64,000 nt of DNA from JAUYQR01 sp963822435. Lineage in GTDB: Bacteria; Pseudomonadota; Alphaproteobacteria; Rhodobacterales; Rhodobacteraceae. The position numbers and the translations under genes were made by a program. The stretch is taken from positions 558,001-622,000 of the forward strand of contig CAWGHN010000004.1 in the NCBI GenBank assembly GCA_963822435.1, in the 5' to 3' direction. Of this stretch, positions 16,623 to 24,719 are shown piece by piece. Each line of letters starts with the position of its first letter. Within the stretch, counting starts at the first letter, position 1. The notes below the pieces were generated by a model. It did not search any database, was not told the DNA's origin, and was given only the letters and a program-made list of their open reading frames with translations.

Positions 16623-16958
16623 GTGAGCGGGTTGAGTTTTGTCTGGCTGGGCGCGGCGACGGCGGTGTTCGTGGCAGCCAATGCGGTGTTGAAAACCTAT
16701 GCCGTGAAGGGCGGGGTTCCGGTTCTGGTGGGGGCGCTGGCGCTGTTCTGCCTTGGCAACTGGCTGATGGTGCAGGTGATGCGGCTGAACGGGCTGGGGC
16801 TTGCGATTGCGTTGTCAGCGATATTCCAGTTGGTCGCGATCACGGTGATGGCGATCTTCGTCTTTGGCGAGCGGCCGACCGGGTTGCAACTGGCCGGGAT
16901 GGCGCTGGGGTGCGTGGCGGTGGCGATGATCGCCTGGCCGGCGGGAACGAAGGGTTGA
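16623..16958 (+). CDS. Small EamA/SMR-like membrane protein in the ABC operon
   Basis: 111 residues from GTG 16623, four predicted membrane helices. The hydrophobic blocks FVWLGAATAVFVAANAVL and LGLAIALSAIFQLVAITV, with a FGERPTGLQLAG loop before the last helix, resemble half-size drug/metabolite transporters (SMR/EamA group). It starts 10 bp after the ATPase and is followed by the permease, so it is part of the operon although ABC importers do not need it. It may give a second route for the same substrate, or export of a product; substrate unknown. Confidence 0.78.
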   Translation: MSGLSFVWLGAATAVFVAANAVLKTYAVKGGVPVLVGALALFCLGNWLMVQVMRLNGLGLAIALSAIFQLVAITVMAIFVFGERPTGLQLAGMALGCVAVAMIAWPAGTKG

Positions 16959-16990
16959 GCGGCGTGTGGGGTGCGGGCGTGGGAGCCTCC

Positions 16991-17016
16991 GGCGGGGATA
17001 TTTTGGGACAGATGAC
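16991..17016 (+). repeat. Dispersed intergenic GGATATTT element, copy 1
   Basis: GGCGGGGATATTTTGGGACA followed by GATGAC lies in the short gap before the first permease. The same GGGATATTT core followed by an A/G-rich tail occurs at 19851-19876, 42024-42050 and, inverted, 60329-60353. I recall this type of element as frequent between Rhodobacteraceae genes. Confidence 0.55.
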
Positions 17017-17034
17017 ATCGCGGGCGGTGCGGGC

Positions 17035-17901
17035 ATGAGCCGGATTCTGCCGGTCTTGACGGTGCTCGCCGGGATCGTGGTGGTCTGGTATCTGGGCGCG
17101 GTGTGGCTGAATTCGACCTGGGTTTATGATCAGGCGGAGCGGGCGGGCACGACGGTGACGCTGGCCGAGGTCATTCCGCAGACGATGGCGCAGGAGCGGC
17201 CTCTGCTGCCGCCGCCGCACCAGGTGGCGGCGGAGCTGTGGAAGGGCGTGGCCGGGCAGGCGGTGACGTCGAAGCGCAGCCTCGTCTACCACGGGTTCAT
17301 CACGTTCAAGGGCACGATGATGGGGTTCGCCCTTGGGATCGTTCTGGGCGTGGCGCTGGCGATGTCGATCGTGCGGTTTCGGGTCATGGACATGAGCGTG
17401 ATGCCCTGGGCGATCATCAGCCAGACCATTCCCATCGTGGCGCTGGCGCCGATGATCCTGGTGGTGGCGAACCAGATGGGCGTGCAGGACCGGGATGTGC
17501 CAAAGGCGATCATCGCGGCCTATCTGAGTTTCTTTCCGGTATTGGTGAGCATGGTCAAAGGGTTGCGCAGCCCGGACCAGATGCAACTGGATCTTTTGCG
17601 CACCTACGGCGCGAGCGAGACGCAGACCTTCGTGAAGCTGCGGCTGCCCGCGTCGATGCCCTATTTCTTTGCCAGCCTGAAGGTGGCCATCGCGGCAAGT
17701 CTGATCGGCACCATCGTTGGCGAGTTGCCGACCGGGGCCATCGAGGGGTTGGGCGCGCGGATGCTGATCGGGTCGCAGTTCGGCGAGCCGTTGATCATGT
17801 GGGCGGCGCTGTTTGCAGCGGCGATATTGGCGGGGATGCTGATCCTGGCGGTGGGCGCGGTGGAGCGGTTCGCGCGGGCGCGGATGGGGGTGCCGGCATG
17901 A
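17035..17901 (+). CDS. ABC transporter permease 1
   Basis: 288 residues from ATG 17035; the frame extends upstream but this ATG begins with a clean membrane segment (LPVLTVLAGIVVVWYLGAVW). BPD_transp_1 family, about six helices, with the EAA-like cytoplasmic loop LLRTYGASETQTFVKLRLPASMPYF that docks onto the ATPase. An extended periplasmic segment after the first helix is seen in NitT/TauT/thiamine-precursor permeases. Its stop overlaps the start of permease 2 (ATGA), so the two form a heterodimeric channel. Confidence 0.92.
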   Translation: MSRILPVLTVLAGIVVVWYLGAVWLNSTWVYDQAERAGTTVTLAEVIPQTMAQERPLLPPPHQVAAELWKGVAGQAVTSKRSLVYHGFITFKGTMMGFALGIVLGVALAMSIVRFRVMDMSVMPWAIISQTIPIVALAPMILVVANQMGVQDRDVPKAIIAAYLSFFPVLVSMVKGLRSPDQMQLDLLRTYGASETQTFVKLRLPASMPYFFASLKVAIAASLIGTIVGELPTGAIEGLGARMLIGSQFGEPLIMWAALFAAAILAGMLILAVGAVERFARARMGVPA

Positions 17902-18744
17902 GTTGGATTGCGGGCACGGTGGTGGTCTGGCTGGCCGCCTGGGCGCTGAATGCGCGGGTGGCGGCGACAGGATGGGCCAGAACCGGGGCCGGGCGGCTGT
18001 TCGTGCCGCTGCTGTTTGGCGCGACGATCCTTGTGGTCTGGGAAGGGCTGGTGCGGGGATTGGGCGTGGCACCGGTGATTCTGCCCGCGCCAAGTGCCAT
18101 CGCGGCCAAGGTGGCGACATCGCTGCCGGTGCTGTGGGTGGATTTCGCGCAGACCTTCCTGAAGGGCGCGCTGCCGGGGTTCGTGATCGGCTGCGGGGCG
18201 GCGGTCTTGACCGCGATTGCGATCGACCGGTCGCCCTTTCTGCAGCGCGGCTTGCTGCCGGTTGGCAACTTCGTCGCGGCGTTGCCGATTGTGGGCCTCG
18301 CGCCCATTCTGGTGATGTGGTTCGGGTTCGACTGGCAGTCGAAGGCGGCGGTGGTGGTGGTGATGGTGTTCTTTCCGGTGCTGGTGAACATGGTGGCAGG
18401 CTTGCAGGCCTCCGAGCGGATGCAGCGCGACCTGATGGCGCACATGGGGGGCGAGTTACTGGCAGGCGCTGGTCAAACTGCGGCTGCCGGCGGCGATGCC
18501 CTTCCTGTTCAACGGGCTTAAAATTGCATCGACTCTGGCCCTGATCGGCGCGATTGTTGCCGAGTTTTTCGGCAGTCCGGTCTATGGCATGGGATTTCGC
18601 ATCTCGACCGAGGTGGGGCGGCTTGGCCTCGACATGGTCTGGGCCGAGATTGCGGTGGCGGCATTGGCGGGGTCGGCCTTTTATGGCCTGATCGCGCTGA
18701 TCGAACGGTGGGTGACCTTCTGGCATCCGTCGCAAAGGCATTAA
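17898..18744 (+). pseudogene. ABC transporter permease 2, frameshifted
   Basis: Starts at ATG 17898 overlapping the permease 1 stop. The first frame gives about five helices up to ASERMQRDLM. An extra G at 18437-18438 is then needed to continue as RTWGASYWQALVKLRLPAAM, exactly the EAA loop expected at this point, and on to the intact C terminus ending TFWHPSQRH. Corrected length is 281 residues. Uncorrected, translation ends near residue 207 and loses the ATPase-contact loop and the last helices, so the importer would not work. The alternative is a sequencing error. Confidence 0.88.
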
Positions 18745-18748
18745 CCAA

Positions 18749-18766
18749 AGGCCCGCAAAAGGGCCT
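18749..18766 (+). repeat. Small hairpin between permease 2 and the binding-protein gene
   Basis: AGGCCC-GCAAAA-GGGCCT, a 6-bp stem with 6-base loop just after the permease stop and 17 bases before the binding-protein start. It may attenuate read-through or protect the mRNA of the binding protein, which is usually needed in excess. Confidence 0.4.
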
Positions 18767-18783
18767 CAACACGGGAGACGTTG

Positions 18784-19764
18784 ATGAAAAAGCTACTGAC
18801 GGGCGCATTCCTTGCCGCGATGGCGACAAGCGCGCAGGCCGAGGACGTGACGCTGCAACTGAAGTGGGTCACGCAGGCGCAGTTCGCGGGCTATTACGTG
18901 GCACAAGCCAAGGGGTTCTATGAGGAAGAGGGCTTGAACGTCACGATCCTTCCGGGCGGCCCCGACATTGCGCCGACGCAGGTGATCGCCGGCGGCGGTG
19001 CCGACGTGGTGGTGGACTGGATGCCGTCGGCGCTGGCGGCGCGCGAAAAGGGCCTGCCCTTGGTCAACATCGCGCAACCCTTCGCGTCGTCGGGCATGAT
19101 GCTGACCTGCCTTGCCGACACCGGGATCAAGGAGCCGAAGGATTTTGCCGACAAGACATTGGGCGTCTGGTTCTTTGGCAACGAGTATCCGTTCCTGTCG
19201 TGGATGAGCCAGCTTGGTCTTGCAACGGACGGCAGCCCAGGTGGCGTGACGGTGCTGAAGCAGGGCTTCAACGTCGACCCGCTGCTGCAAAAGCAGGCGG
19301 CCTGCATTTCGACCATGACCTACAACGAATACTGGCAGGTGATCGACGCCGGCATCAAGCCGGAGGAGTTGGTGACCTTCAAGTATCAGGACATGGGCGT
19401 GGCGACCTTGGAGGACGGGCTTTACGTTCTGGAAGACAAGCTGGCAGACCCTGCCTTCGAAGAAAAGATGGTCAAGTTCGTGCGCGCCAGCATGAAAGGC
19501 TGGAAGTATGCCGAGGCAAACCCGGACGAGGCGGCGATGATCGTGCTGGAGAACGATCAGACCGGCGCACAGACCGAACAGCATCAGAAGCGGATGATGG
19601 GCGAAGTGGCCAAGCTGACGGCGGGCTCGAACGGTGCGCTGGACGTGGCGGCGGCGGAAAAGACCGTGGCGACGCTGCTTGCTGGCGGGTCTGACCCGGT
19701 GATCACCGCAGCCCCGACGGGCGCCTGGACCAGCGCCATCACCGACAAGGCACTGGCGAACTGA
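18784..19764 (+). CDS. ABC substrate-binding protein, NMT1/THI5-like
   Basis: 326 residues from ATG 18784, with GGGAG upstream. Signal peptide MKKLLTGAFLAAMATSAQA. The mature start LQLKWVTQAQFAGYYVAQAKG is the hallmark of the NMT1/THI5-like periplasmic proteins (ThiY, RibY, nitrate/taurine relatives), followed by GFYEEEGLNVTILPGG. Related proteins bind pyrimidines, flavin precursors or aromatic sulfonates. No TPP riboswitch precedes it, and its operon follows dihydropyrimidinase, so a pyrimidine is the likely ligand. Confidence 0.92.
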   Translation: MKKLLTGAFLAAMATSAQAEDVTLQLKWVTQAQFAGYYVAQAKGFYEEEGLNVTILPGGPDIAPTQVIAGGGADVVVDWMPSALAAREKGLPLVNIAQPFASSGMMLTCLADTGIKEPKDFADKTLGVWFFGNEYPFLSWMSQLGLATDGSPGGVTVLKQGFNVDPLLQKQAACISTMTYNEYWQVIDAGIKPEELVTFKYQDMGVATLEDGLYVLEDKLADPAFEEKMVKFVRASMKGWKYAEANPDEAAMIVLENDQTGAQTEQHQKRMMGEVAKLTAGSNGALDVAAAEKTVATLLAGGSDPVITAAPTGAWTSAITDKALAN

Positions 19765-19782
19765 TCGGAAGACCAGACGGCG

Positions 19783-19813
19783 GCGCGCCCGGGGGACACC
19801 TCGGGCGCGCTTT
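19783..19813 (+). terminator. Rho-independent-type terminator of the ABC operon
   Basis: GCGCGCCCG paired with CGGGCGCGC (9-bp stem, 10-base loop) and followed by TTT, 18 bases after the binding-protein stop. Confidence 0.7.
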
Positions 19814-19825
19814 GCATTGAAGGCG

Positions 19826-19876
19826 GTGGGGGTGTTCCACCCCCACACCCCCGGAGGATATTTGGCAAAGGGGAAG
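19826..19876 (+). repeat. Hairpin plus dispersed GGATATTT element, copy 2
   Basis: A hairpin GTGGGGGT-GTTCC-ACCCCCAC (19826-19846) is followed directly by CCGGAGGATATTTGGCAAAG and GGGAAG. Copy 4 at 60329-60383 has the same make-up (C/G-run hairpin beside the GGATATTT core) in the opposite orientation. Confidence 0.6.
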
Positions 19877-19911
19877 CCGATCCGGATTTGCAGACCTGGT
19901 GGATTTGCCGC

Positions 19912-19946
19912 TTTGTAAATTGGCTTTGTAAATCGGCTTTGTGAAA
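19912..19946. promoter_or_regulatory. Tandem TTTGTAAA boxes, putative ScfR operator
   Basis: TTTGTAAA at 19912-19919 and 19925-19932, then TTTGTGAAA at 19938-19946, spaced 13 bp apart, lie 45-79 bp before the ScfR-type regulator. The ScfR protein PccR of Rhodobacter sphaeroides is, as I recall, reported to bind a TTTGCAAA-N4-TTTGCAAA motif; these boxes differ by one base per half and one base of spacing. Autoregulation is the natural reading. Confidence 0.55.
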
Positions 19947-19990
19947 TGTGGGGCGGGCTGTAAATCGGTGAGTATTGCCTGGAGGTCGCG

Positions 19991-21268
19991 ATGCCGCTGT
20001 CTGCCCTTACCGGAACGAGGTTGCGCGAACGGCGACTGGCGGCTGGCCTGCGGCAAGCCGATGTCGCGGCGACGGTGGGCATCTCGGCCTCTTACCTCAA
20101 CCTGATCGAGCACAACCGGCGGCGGGTATCGGGGCCGGTGCTGGACCGGTTGGGGGCGGCACTGGGGTTGGACCGGACGGCGTTTTCCGCAGGCCGGGAG
20201 GCCGCCCTTCTGGACGATCTGCGCGCGGCGGCGGCGGCGTCGGAGGGGGCGGGGGCCGAGGTGGAGCGGCTGGAGGAGTTTGTTGGCCGCTATCCGGGCT
20301 GGGCGGCGCTGGTGGCCGCGCAGCATGGCCGCGTGATGCGGCTGGAGCGGGCGCTTGAGGCGTTGAACGACCGCGTGACGCATGATCCGCATTTGAGCCA
20401 TGCGTTGCATGAGGTGCTGTCGGCACTGTCCTCGGTCCGCTCCACCGCGGCAATCCTTGCGGAGACCGAGGATCTGGAGCCCGAATGGCGTGCGCGGTTC
20501 CACCGCAACCTGCATCAAGACAGCGAGCGGATGGCGGGGGGCGCAGAGGCGCTGGTGGCCTATCTTGATGCGGGATCCGGGGCGGCGGACGAGGGGTTTC
20601 TGGCACCTCAGGAGGAAATGGAAAGCTGGCTTCGGTCGCGCGACTGGCAGATCAGCGACGAGGAGTTGCGCCACGGCGTGGCGGGTGAAGTGGCGGGCCT
20701 GGCCTCCAGCGCCGCGCGGGTGCTGGCGGCAGAGCATGTGGCGCGGGCGGCACGGGATGCGCGCGACATGCCGAGGGCCGCGTTCGTTGCGGCGTGGCAG
20801 GCGGCGGGGCCGGACCCGCTGGCCTTGGCGGAGCGGTTGGGTGTCGGGGTGGCGGCGGTGATGCGGCGGCTGGCGGCGCTGGCCGAGGCGAAAGTCGGGC
20901 TGGTGGTGTGCGATGCGTCAGGCACGCTGACGTTTCGCAAGCCCTCGCCCGGGTTCCAGCTTCCACGCTTTGGGGCAGCCTGTCCGCTGTGGCCACTGTA
21001 TGCCGCGCTTGGGCGACCGATGCAGCCGATCGAGGCGGTGGTGGAGATGGCCGGGCAGACCGGCGCGCGGCATCGGGTGATCGCGTATTGCGAGACGCGC
21101 CACCCGGCGGGCCTGCGCGGGCCCGAACTGCGCGAGGCGTCGATGCTGATCCTGCCGCTTGCCGGGCGCGAGGGGGCGGCGCTGCGGGTTGGGTCGACCT
21201 GCCGGATCTGCCCGCAGGCCGATTGCCCGGCAAGGCGCGAGCCGTCGATCATGACCGAGGCGGGATGA
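19991..21268 (+). CDS. Short-chain fatty acyl-CoA regulator (ScfR/RamB/PccR family)
   Basis: 425 residues from ATG 19991 with GGAGG 5 bases ahead. An N-terminal XRE helix-turn-helix (residues about 10-65: LRERRLAAGLRQADVAATVG, then SASYLNLIEHNRRRVS) is followed by a long ligand domain. The C terminus carries the cysteine-bearing CRICPQADCPARREPS typical of the IrrE-like/DUF2083 part. Members sense acetyl-, propionyl- or similar CoA esters and control carbon assimilation. Its targets are not next to it except possibly itself. The FadJ-like gene at 28744 is 7 kb away. Confidence 0.87.
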   Translation: MPLSALTGTRLRERRLAAGLRQADVAATVGISASYLNLIEHNRRRVSGPVLDRLGAALGLDRTAFSAGREAALLDDLRAAAAASEGAGAEVERLEEFVGRYPGWAALVAAQHGRVMRLERALEALNDRVTHDPHLSHALHEVLSALSSVRSTAAILAETEDLEPEWRARFHRNLHQDSERMAGGAEALVAYLDAGSGAADEGFLAPQEEMESWLRSRDWQISDEELRHGVAGEVAGLASSAARVLAAEHVARAARDARDMPRAAFVAAWQAAGPDPLALAERLGVGVAAVMRRLAALAEAKVGLVVCDASGTLTFRKPSPGFQLPRFGAACPLWPLYAALGRPMQPIEAVVEMAGQTGARHRVIAYCETRHPAGLRGPELREASMLILPLAGREGAALRVGSTCRICPQADCPARREPSIMTEAG

Positions 21269-21350
21269 ACCAGACCCTGTTCGCGGCTTTGACAGGGCGC
21301 GAAGTTCGGTTGATAGTGCGGCAGGCCGGGGGTGGCCGGGGGGAACGGAA

Positions 21351-21719
21351 GTGGCGCAGCACGTGCTCCTTGTCGAGGACGAGCCGAACATTGCCGAGGC
21401 GATCCGCTTTATCCTGACGCGCGATGGGTGGCGGGTGTCGCATGTGGCTGACGGGTTGGCGGCGCTGGCGCGGGCGGCCGAGACGCGGCCCGATCTGATC
21501 ATCCTCGACCACATGCTGCCGGGGCTTTCAGGGCTTGAGGTGCTGGCCGCGCTGCGCGCCGATCCGGCGACGGCGGCGACCAAGGTCTTGATGCTGACCG
21601 CGCGCGGGCAGGAGCGCGACCGCGAGGCCGCGAGCCTGGCGGGGGCGGACGGGTTCATGGCCAAGCCGTTTTCCAACGCCGAGATCCTGGCCGAGGTTCG
21701 CGCCATGGTGGCGCGCTGA
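21351..21719 (+). CDS. Single-domain response regulator
   Basis: 122 residues from GTG 21351. A lone CheY-like receiver: acidic pair E9-D10, phospho-acceptor Asp53 in LIILDHMLPG, Thr83 in MLTARG and Lys105 in FMAKPF. There is no output domain, so it must act through a partner protein. It is directly followed by a small membrane protein and the symporter-kinase, which is its likely phosphate source. Confidence 0.9.
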   Translation: MAQHVLLVEDEPNIAEAIRFILTRDGWRVSHVADGLAALARAAETRPDLIILDHMLPGLSGLEVLAALRADPATAATKVLMLTARGQERDREAASLAGADGFMAKPFSNAEILAEVRAMVAR

Positions 21720-21982
21720 TGCGGCGACCGAAGCGCCCGATGTTTCTGGCCCGCGCACCGTACCGGCGACGCCGGTTGCGGGATGCGGCGCGGCTGTTGC
21801 CGGTGTTCGGCGCGGCGCTTCTGATCCTGCCTTTGCTCTGGGCGGATGAGGGGATGGGGCGGCGGCTGTCCTCCAGCGACGTGATCTATTTCTTTGCGCT
21901 TTGGTGCCTGCTGATCGTGGTGGCGGCGCTTTTCGCACCCGGCCTTCGGTCGGGCGAGGCTGCGGGCGACGAGACCGACTGA
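21719..21982 (+). CDS. Small two-helix membrane protein
   Basis: 87 residues. Its ATG overlaps the response-regulator stop. A very basic N terminus (MRRPKRPMFLARAPYRRRRL) precedes two membrane helices (about 25-41 and 53-72). The gene begins and ends within two bases of its neighbours, so it belongs to the kinase operon. No family recognised; it may be an accessory subunit of the symporter domain. Confidence 0.75.
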   Translation: MRRPKRPMFLARAPYRRRRLRDAARLLPVFGAALLILPLLWADEGMGRRLSSSDVIYFFALWCLLIVVAALFAPGLRSGEAAGDETD

Positions 21983-21983
21983 G

Positions 21984-24668
21984 ATGCCGTTCAACATTCT
22001 TGTCGCGGCCTGCCTTGCCTATGTGATCATGCTGTTTCTGGTGGCGTTTCTGGCCGAACGCCGCGCGCGCCGGGGGCGTCTTGGGTTTCTGCAATCGCCG
22101 CTGATCTACACGCTGTCGCTGTCGATCTATTGCACCGCATGGACGTTCTATGGCGCGGTTGGATACGCGGCGCGGTCGGGGCTGGAGTTCCTGACGATCT
22201 ACTTTGGCCCGACACTGGTGTTCATCGGCTGGTGGTGGCTGCTGCGCAAGCTGGTCAGGATCGGGCGACAATACCGCGTCACCTCGATCGCCGACCTGAT
22301 CTCGGCACGGTTCGGAAAATCGAACCTGCTGGGTGTGATCGTCACGGTGATGGCGGTGATTGCGGCAACGCCCTACATCGCGCTGCAATTGCAATCGGTG
22401 GTGCTGTCGTTCGGGGTTTTTGCCAGCGAGACGCCAGATGGCTTTCTGCCGCCGGATGCCGAGCAGACGGCGATCTGGGTTGCAGCGGGGTTGGCATTGT
22501 TCACCATCCTCTTTGGCACCCGCAATCTTGACGCCAATGAACAGCACCACGGCATCGTCACGGCGATTGCGGTGGAGGCGGTGGTCAAGCTGGTGGCGCT
22601 GCTGGCGGTCGGGGCCTTTGTGGTCTGGGGAATTGCCGGCGGAATCGGCGAAACCATCGCAAAGATCGACGCGGCGAACCTGTCGGCCTGGCAGATGCAG
22701 CCGGGGCGTTGGACGGGGCTGATCTTTCTGTCTGCGGCGGCCGTAATCTGCCTGCCGAGGATGTTTCAGGTGATGGTGGTCGAAAACGCGAACGAAGGCC
22801 ATCTGGCGCGGGCCAGCTGGGCGTTTCCGCTGTATCTGATGCTGATGAGTCTGTTCATCGTGCCGATTGCGGTGATCGGGCTGGAGCGGCTGCCCGTGGG
22901 GTCGAACCCCGACATGTTCGTGCTGACCTTGCCTTTGGCCGAAGGGCAGGGCGGGTTGGCGATGCTGGCGTTTCTGGGTGGGTTTTCCTCGGCCACCTCG
23001 ATGGTGATTGTCGAGGCGCTTGCGCTGGCGACGATGGTTTCGAACCATCTGGTGATGCCCTTGTGGCTGCGGTTCAGCCGGGCCGGTGCGCGCGGTGACG
23101 ATCTGCGCGGCGTGGTCTTGATGGCGCGGCGCGTCGGCATCGTCGGCGTGCTGGGGCTGGGCTATGCGTATTATCACTTCTCTGGCGGGTCGGCGGCGCT
23201 GGCGGCGATCGGGCTGATTGCGTTTCTGGGCGTGGCGCAGGTGTTGCCGGTGCTGATCGGCGGCATATTCTGGCGCGGCGCCACACGGGTGGGTGCGGTG
23301 GCCGGACTTGTTACCGGCTTCGTGGTCTGGGGCTATACCTCGTTTCTGCCCTCGTTCGGGCCGGGGGCGGTTCTGTCAGCGTCGGTCTTCAACGAGGGCG
23401 CCTTTGGGCTGGCGTGGCTGCGCCCGCATGCCCTGTTTGGCACGGTGGGCCTTGATCCGATGATCCACGCGCTGTTCTGGTCGATGGCGCTGAATGCGAC
23501 GGCGTTCTTTCTTGGCTCGGTGCTGACCTTCCCCGGCCCGGTGGAGCGGTTGCAGGGCGCGGCCTTCGTCAACGTCTTTGAGGGCCAGATTGGGCCGCGA
23601 CGCTGGGCGCATGGCCAAGCCGAACCCGAGGAACTCCTGGTCATGTCGCAGCGTATTCTGGGCGAGGACGCGGCGCTGGCACTGTTTCAGGCGGCCGCAA
23701 AGGCGCAGGGCAAGGGCGGTTTTCTGCCCGACACGACGCCGGAATTCCTTGGGGCGCTGGAAGGCCGGTTGTCCGGGTCGGTCGGCGCGGCGACCGCCCA
23801 TGCGATGCTGAGCCAGCTTGTTGGGCGCGCCACGGTGACGGTCGAGGAACTGATGGCCGTGGCCAGCGAAAGCGCGCAGATCATGGAATATTCGGCGCAA
23901 CTGGAAAGCAAGCAGGAGGAGTTGACCCGCACCGCAGGCGCGCTGCGCGAGGCCAACGAAAAGCTGATGCAACTGTCGATCCAGAAGGACGCGTTCCTGA
24001 GCCAGATCAGCCACGAGCTGCGCACGCCGATGACCTCGATCCGGGCGTTTTCGGAAATTCTGACCGAAGGCGGGCTGGACCCCGAAACCGTGGTGAAATA
24101 CGGCGGTATCATCCATGACGAGGCCAAGCGGCTGACGCGGCTTCTGGATGATCTGCTGGATCTGAGTGTGCTGGAAAACGGTACGGTTCAACTGAATCTG
24201 GCGCTGACCAACCTGCACGAGATGATCGACAAGGCGCTGATCGCGGCGCGCCAGACCCGCCCCGAGCGCAGCTTTGAGATCGACCGCGACCTGGTGGCGG
24301 AAAACGTCTACCTGCTGACCGATGCCGACCGGCTGACGCAGGTCTTCATCAACCTGATTGCCAATGCGCGGAAGTATTGTTCCGCAGACCACCCGCAGCT
24401 TCGCATCGCCGTGCGCTTGCGCGGTGGCCGGGTGGTTGTGGACTTTGTCGACAACGGCCCGGGTATTCCCAAGGACGCGCAGGCCCTGATCTTCGAGAAA
24501 TTCGCGCGGCTGACCGATGGCAACCGGGCGGGCGGTGCCGGCCTTGGTCTGGCCATCTGCCGCGAGATCATGGCCAACCTTGGTGGCACGATTTCCTATC
24601 TGCCGGGGCAGGGTGGCGCTGCGTTCCGGGTGACGGTACCGATCCGTCTGGAAAAGCAGGCGGCTTAA
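21984..24668 (+). CDS. Na+/solute symporter-histidine kinase fusion (CbrA-like)
   Basis: 894 residues. Residues 1 to about 510 are a sodium:solute symporter (SSS) domain with about 13 helices (opening NILVAACLAYVIMLFLVAFL). A soluble linker with a coiled coil follows, then HisKA with His677 in QISHELRTPMTS and a HATPase domain with N box INLIANARKY, G1 DNGPGIP and G2 GAGLGLAI. In Pseudomonas, CbrA-type proteins link amino-acid transport to carbon/nitrogen control through CbrB. Here the only nearby regulator is the stand-alone receiver at 21351. The input is probably a transported or sensed metabolite; identity unknown. Confidence 0.93.
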   Translation: MPFNILVAACLAYVIMLFLVAFLAERRARRGRLGFLQSPLIYTLSLSIYCTAWTFYGAVGYAARSGLEFLTIYFGPTLVFIGWWWLLRKLVRIGRQYRVTSIADLISARFGKSNLLGVIVTVMAVIAATPYIALQLQSVVLSFGVFASETPDGFLPPDAEQTAIWVAAGLALFTILFGTRNLDANEQHHGIVTAIAVEAVVKLVALLAVGAFVVWGIAGGIGETIAKIDAANLSAWQMQPGRWTGLIFLSAAAVICLPRMFQVMVVENANEGHLARASWAFPLYLMLMSLFIVPIAVIGLERLPVGSNPDMFVLTLPLAEGQGGLAMLAFLGGFSSATSMVIVEALALATMVSNHLVMPLWLRFSRAGARGDDLRGVVLMARRVGIVGVLGLGYAYYHFSGGSAALAAIGLIAFLGVAQVLPVLIGGIFWRGATRVGAVAGLVTGFVVWGYTSFLPSFGPGAVLSASVFNEGAFGLAWLRPHALFGTVGLDPMIHALFWSMALNATAFFLGSVLTFPGPVERLQGAAFVNVFEGQIGPRRWAHGQAEPEELLVMSQRILGEDAALALFQAAAKAQGKGGFLPDTTPEFLGALEGRLSGSVGAATAHAMLSQLVGRATVTVEELMAVASESAQIMEYSAQLESKQEELTRTAGALREANEKLMQLSIQKDAFLSQISHELRTPMTSIRAFSEILTEGGLDPETVVKYGGIIHDEAKRLTRLLDDLLDLSVLENGTVQLNLALTNLHEMIDKALIAARQTRPERSFEIDRDLVAENVYLLTDADRLTQVFINLIANARKYCSADHPQLRIAVRLRGGRVVVDFVDNGPGIPKDAQALIFEKFARLTDGNRAGGAGLGLAICREIMANLGGTISYLPGQGGAAFRVTVPIRLEKQAA

Positions 24669-24719
24669 CCCTTTCATAAGGCTGATGCGCTTAGGCTTCA
24701 GGCGAAGCATGGGGTGGGC

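Noticed and set aside
18784..19764. Thiamine-precursor importer
   Set aside because: The binding protein belongs to the NMT1/THI5-like family, but no TPP riboswitch or thi gene is nearby and the operon follows dihydropyrimidinase.
21265..21417. Short frame starting in the ScfR stop and running into the response regulator
   Set aside because: Overlaps 67 bases of a certain gene and has no binding site.
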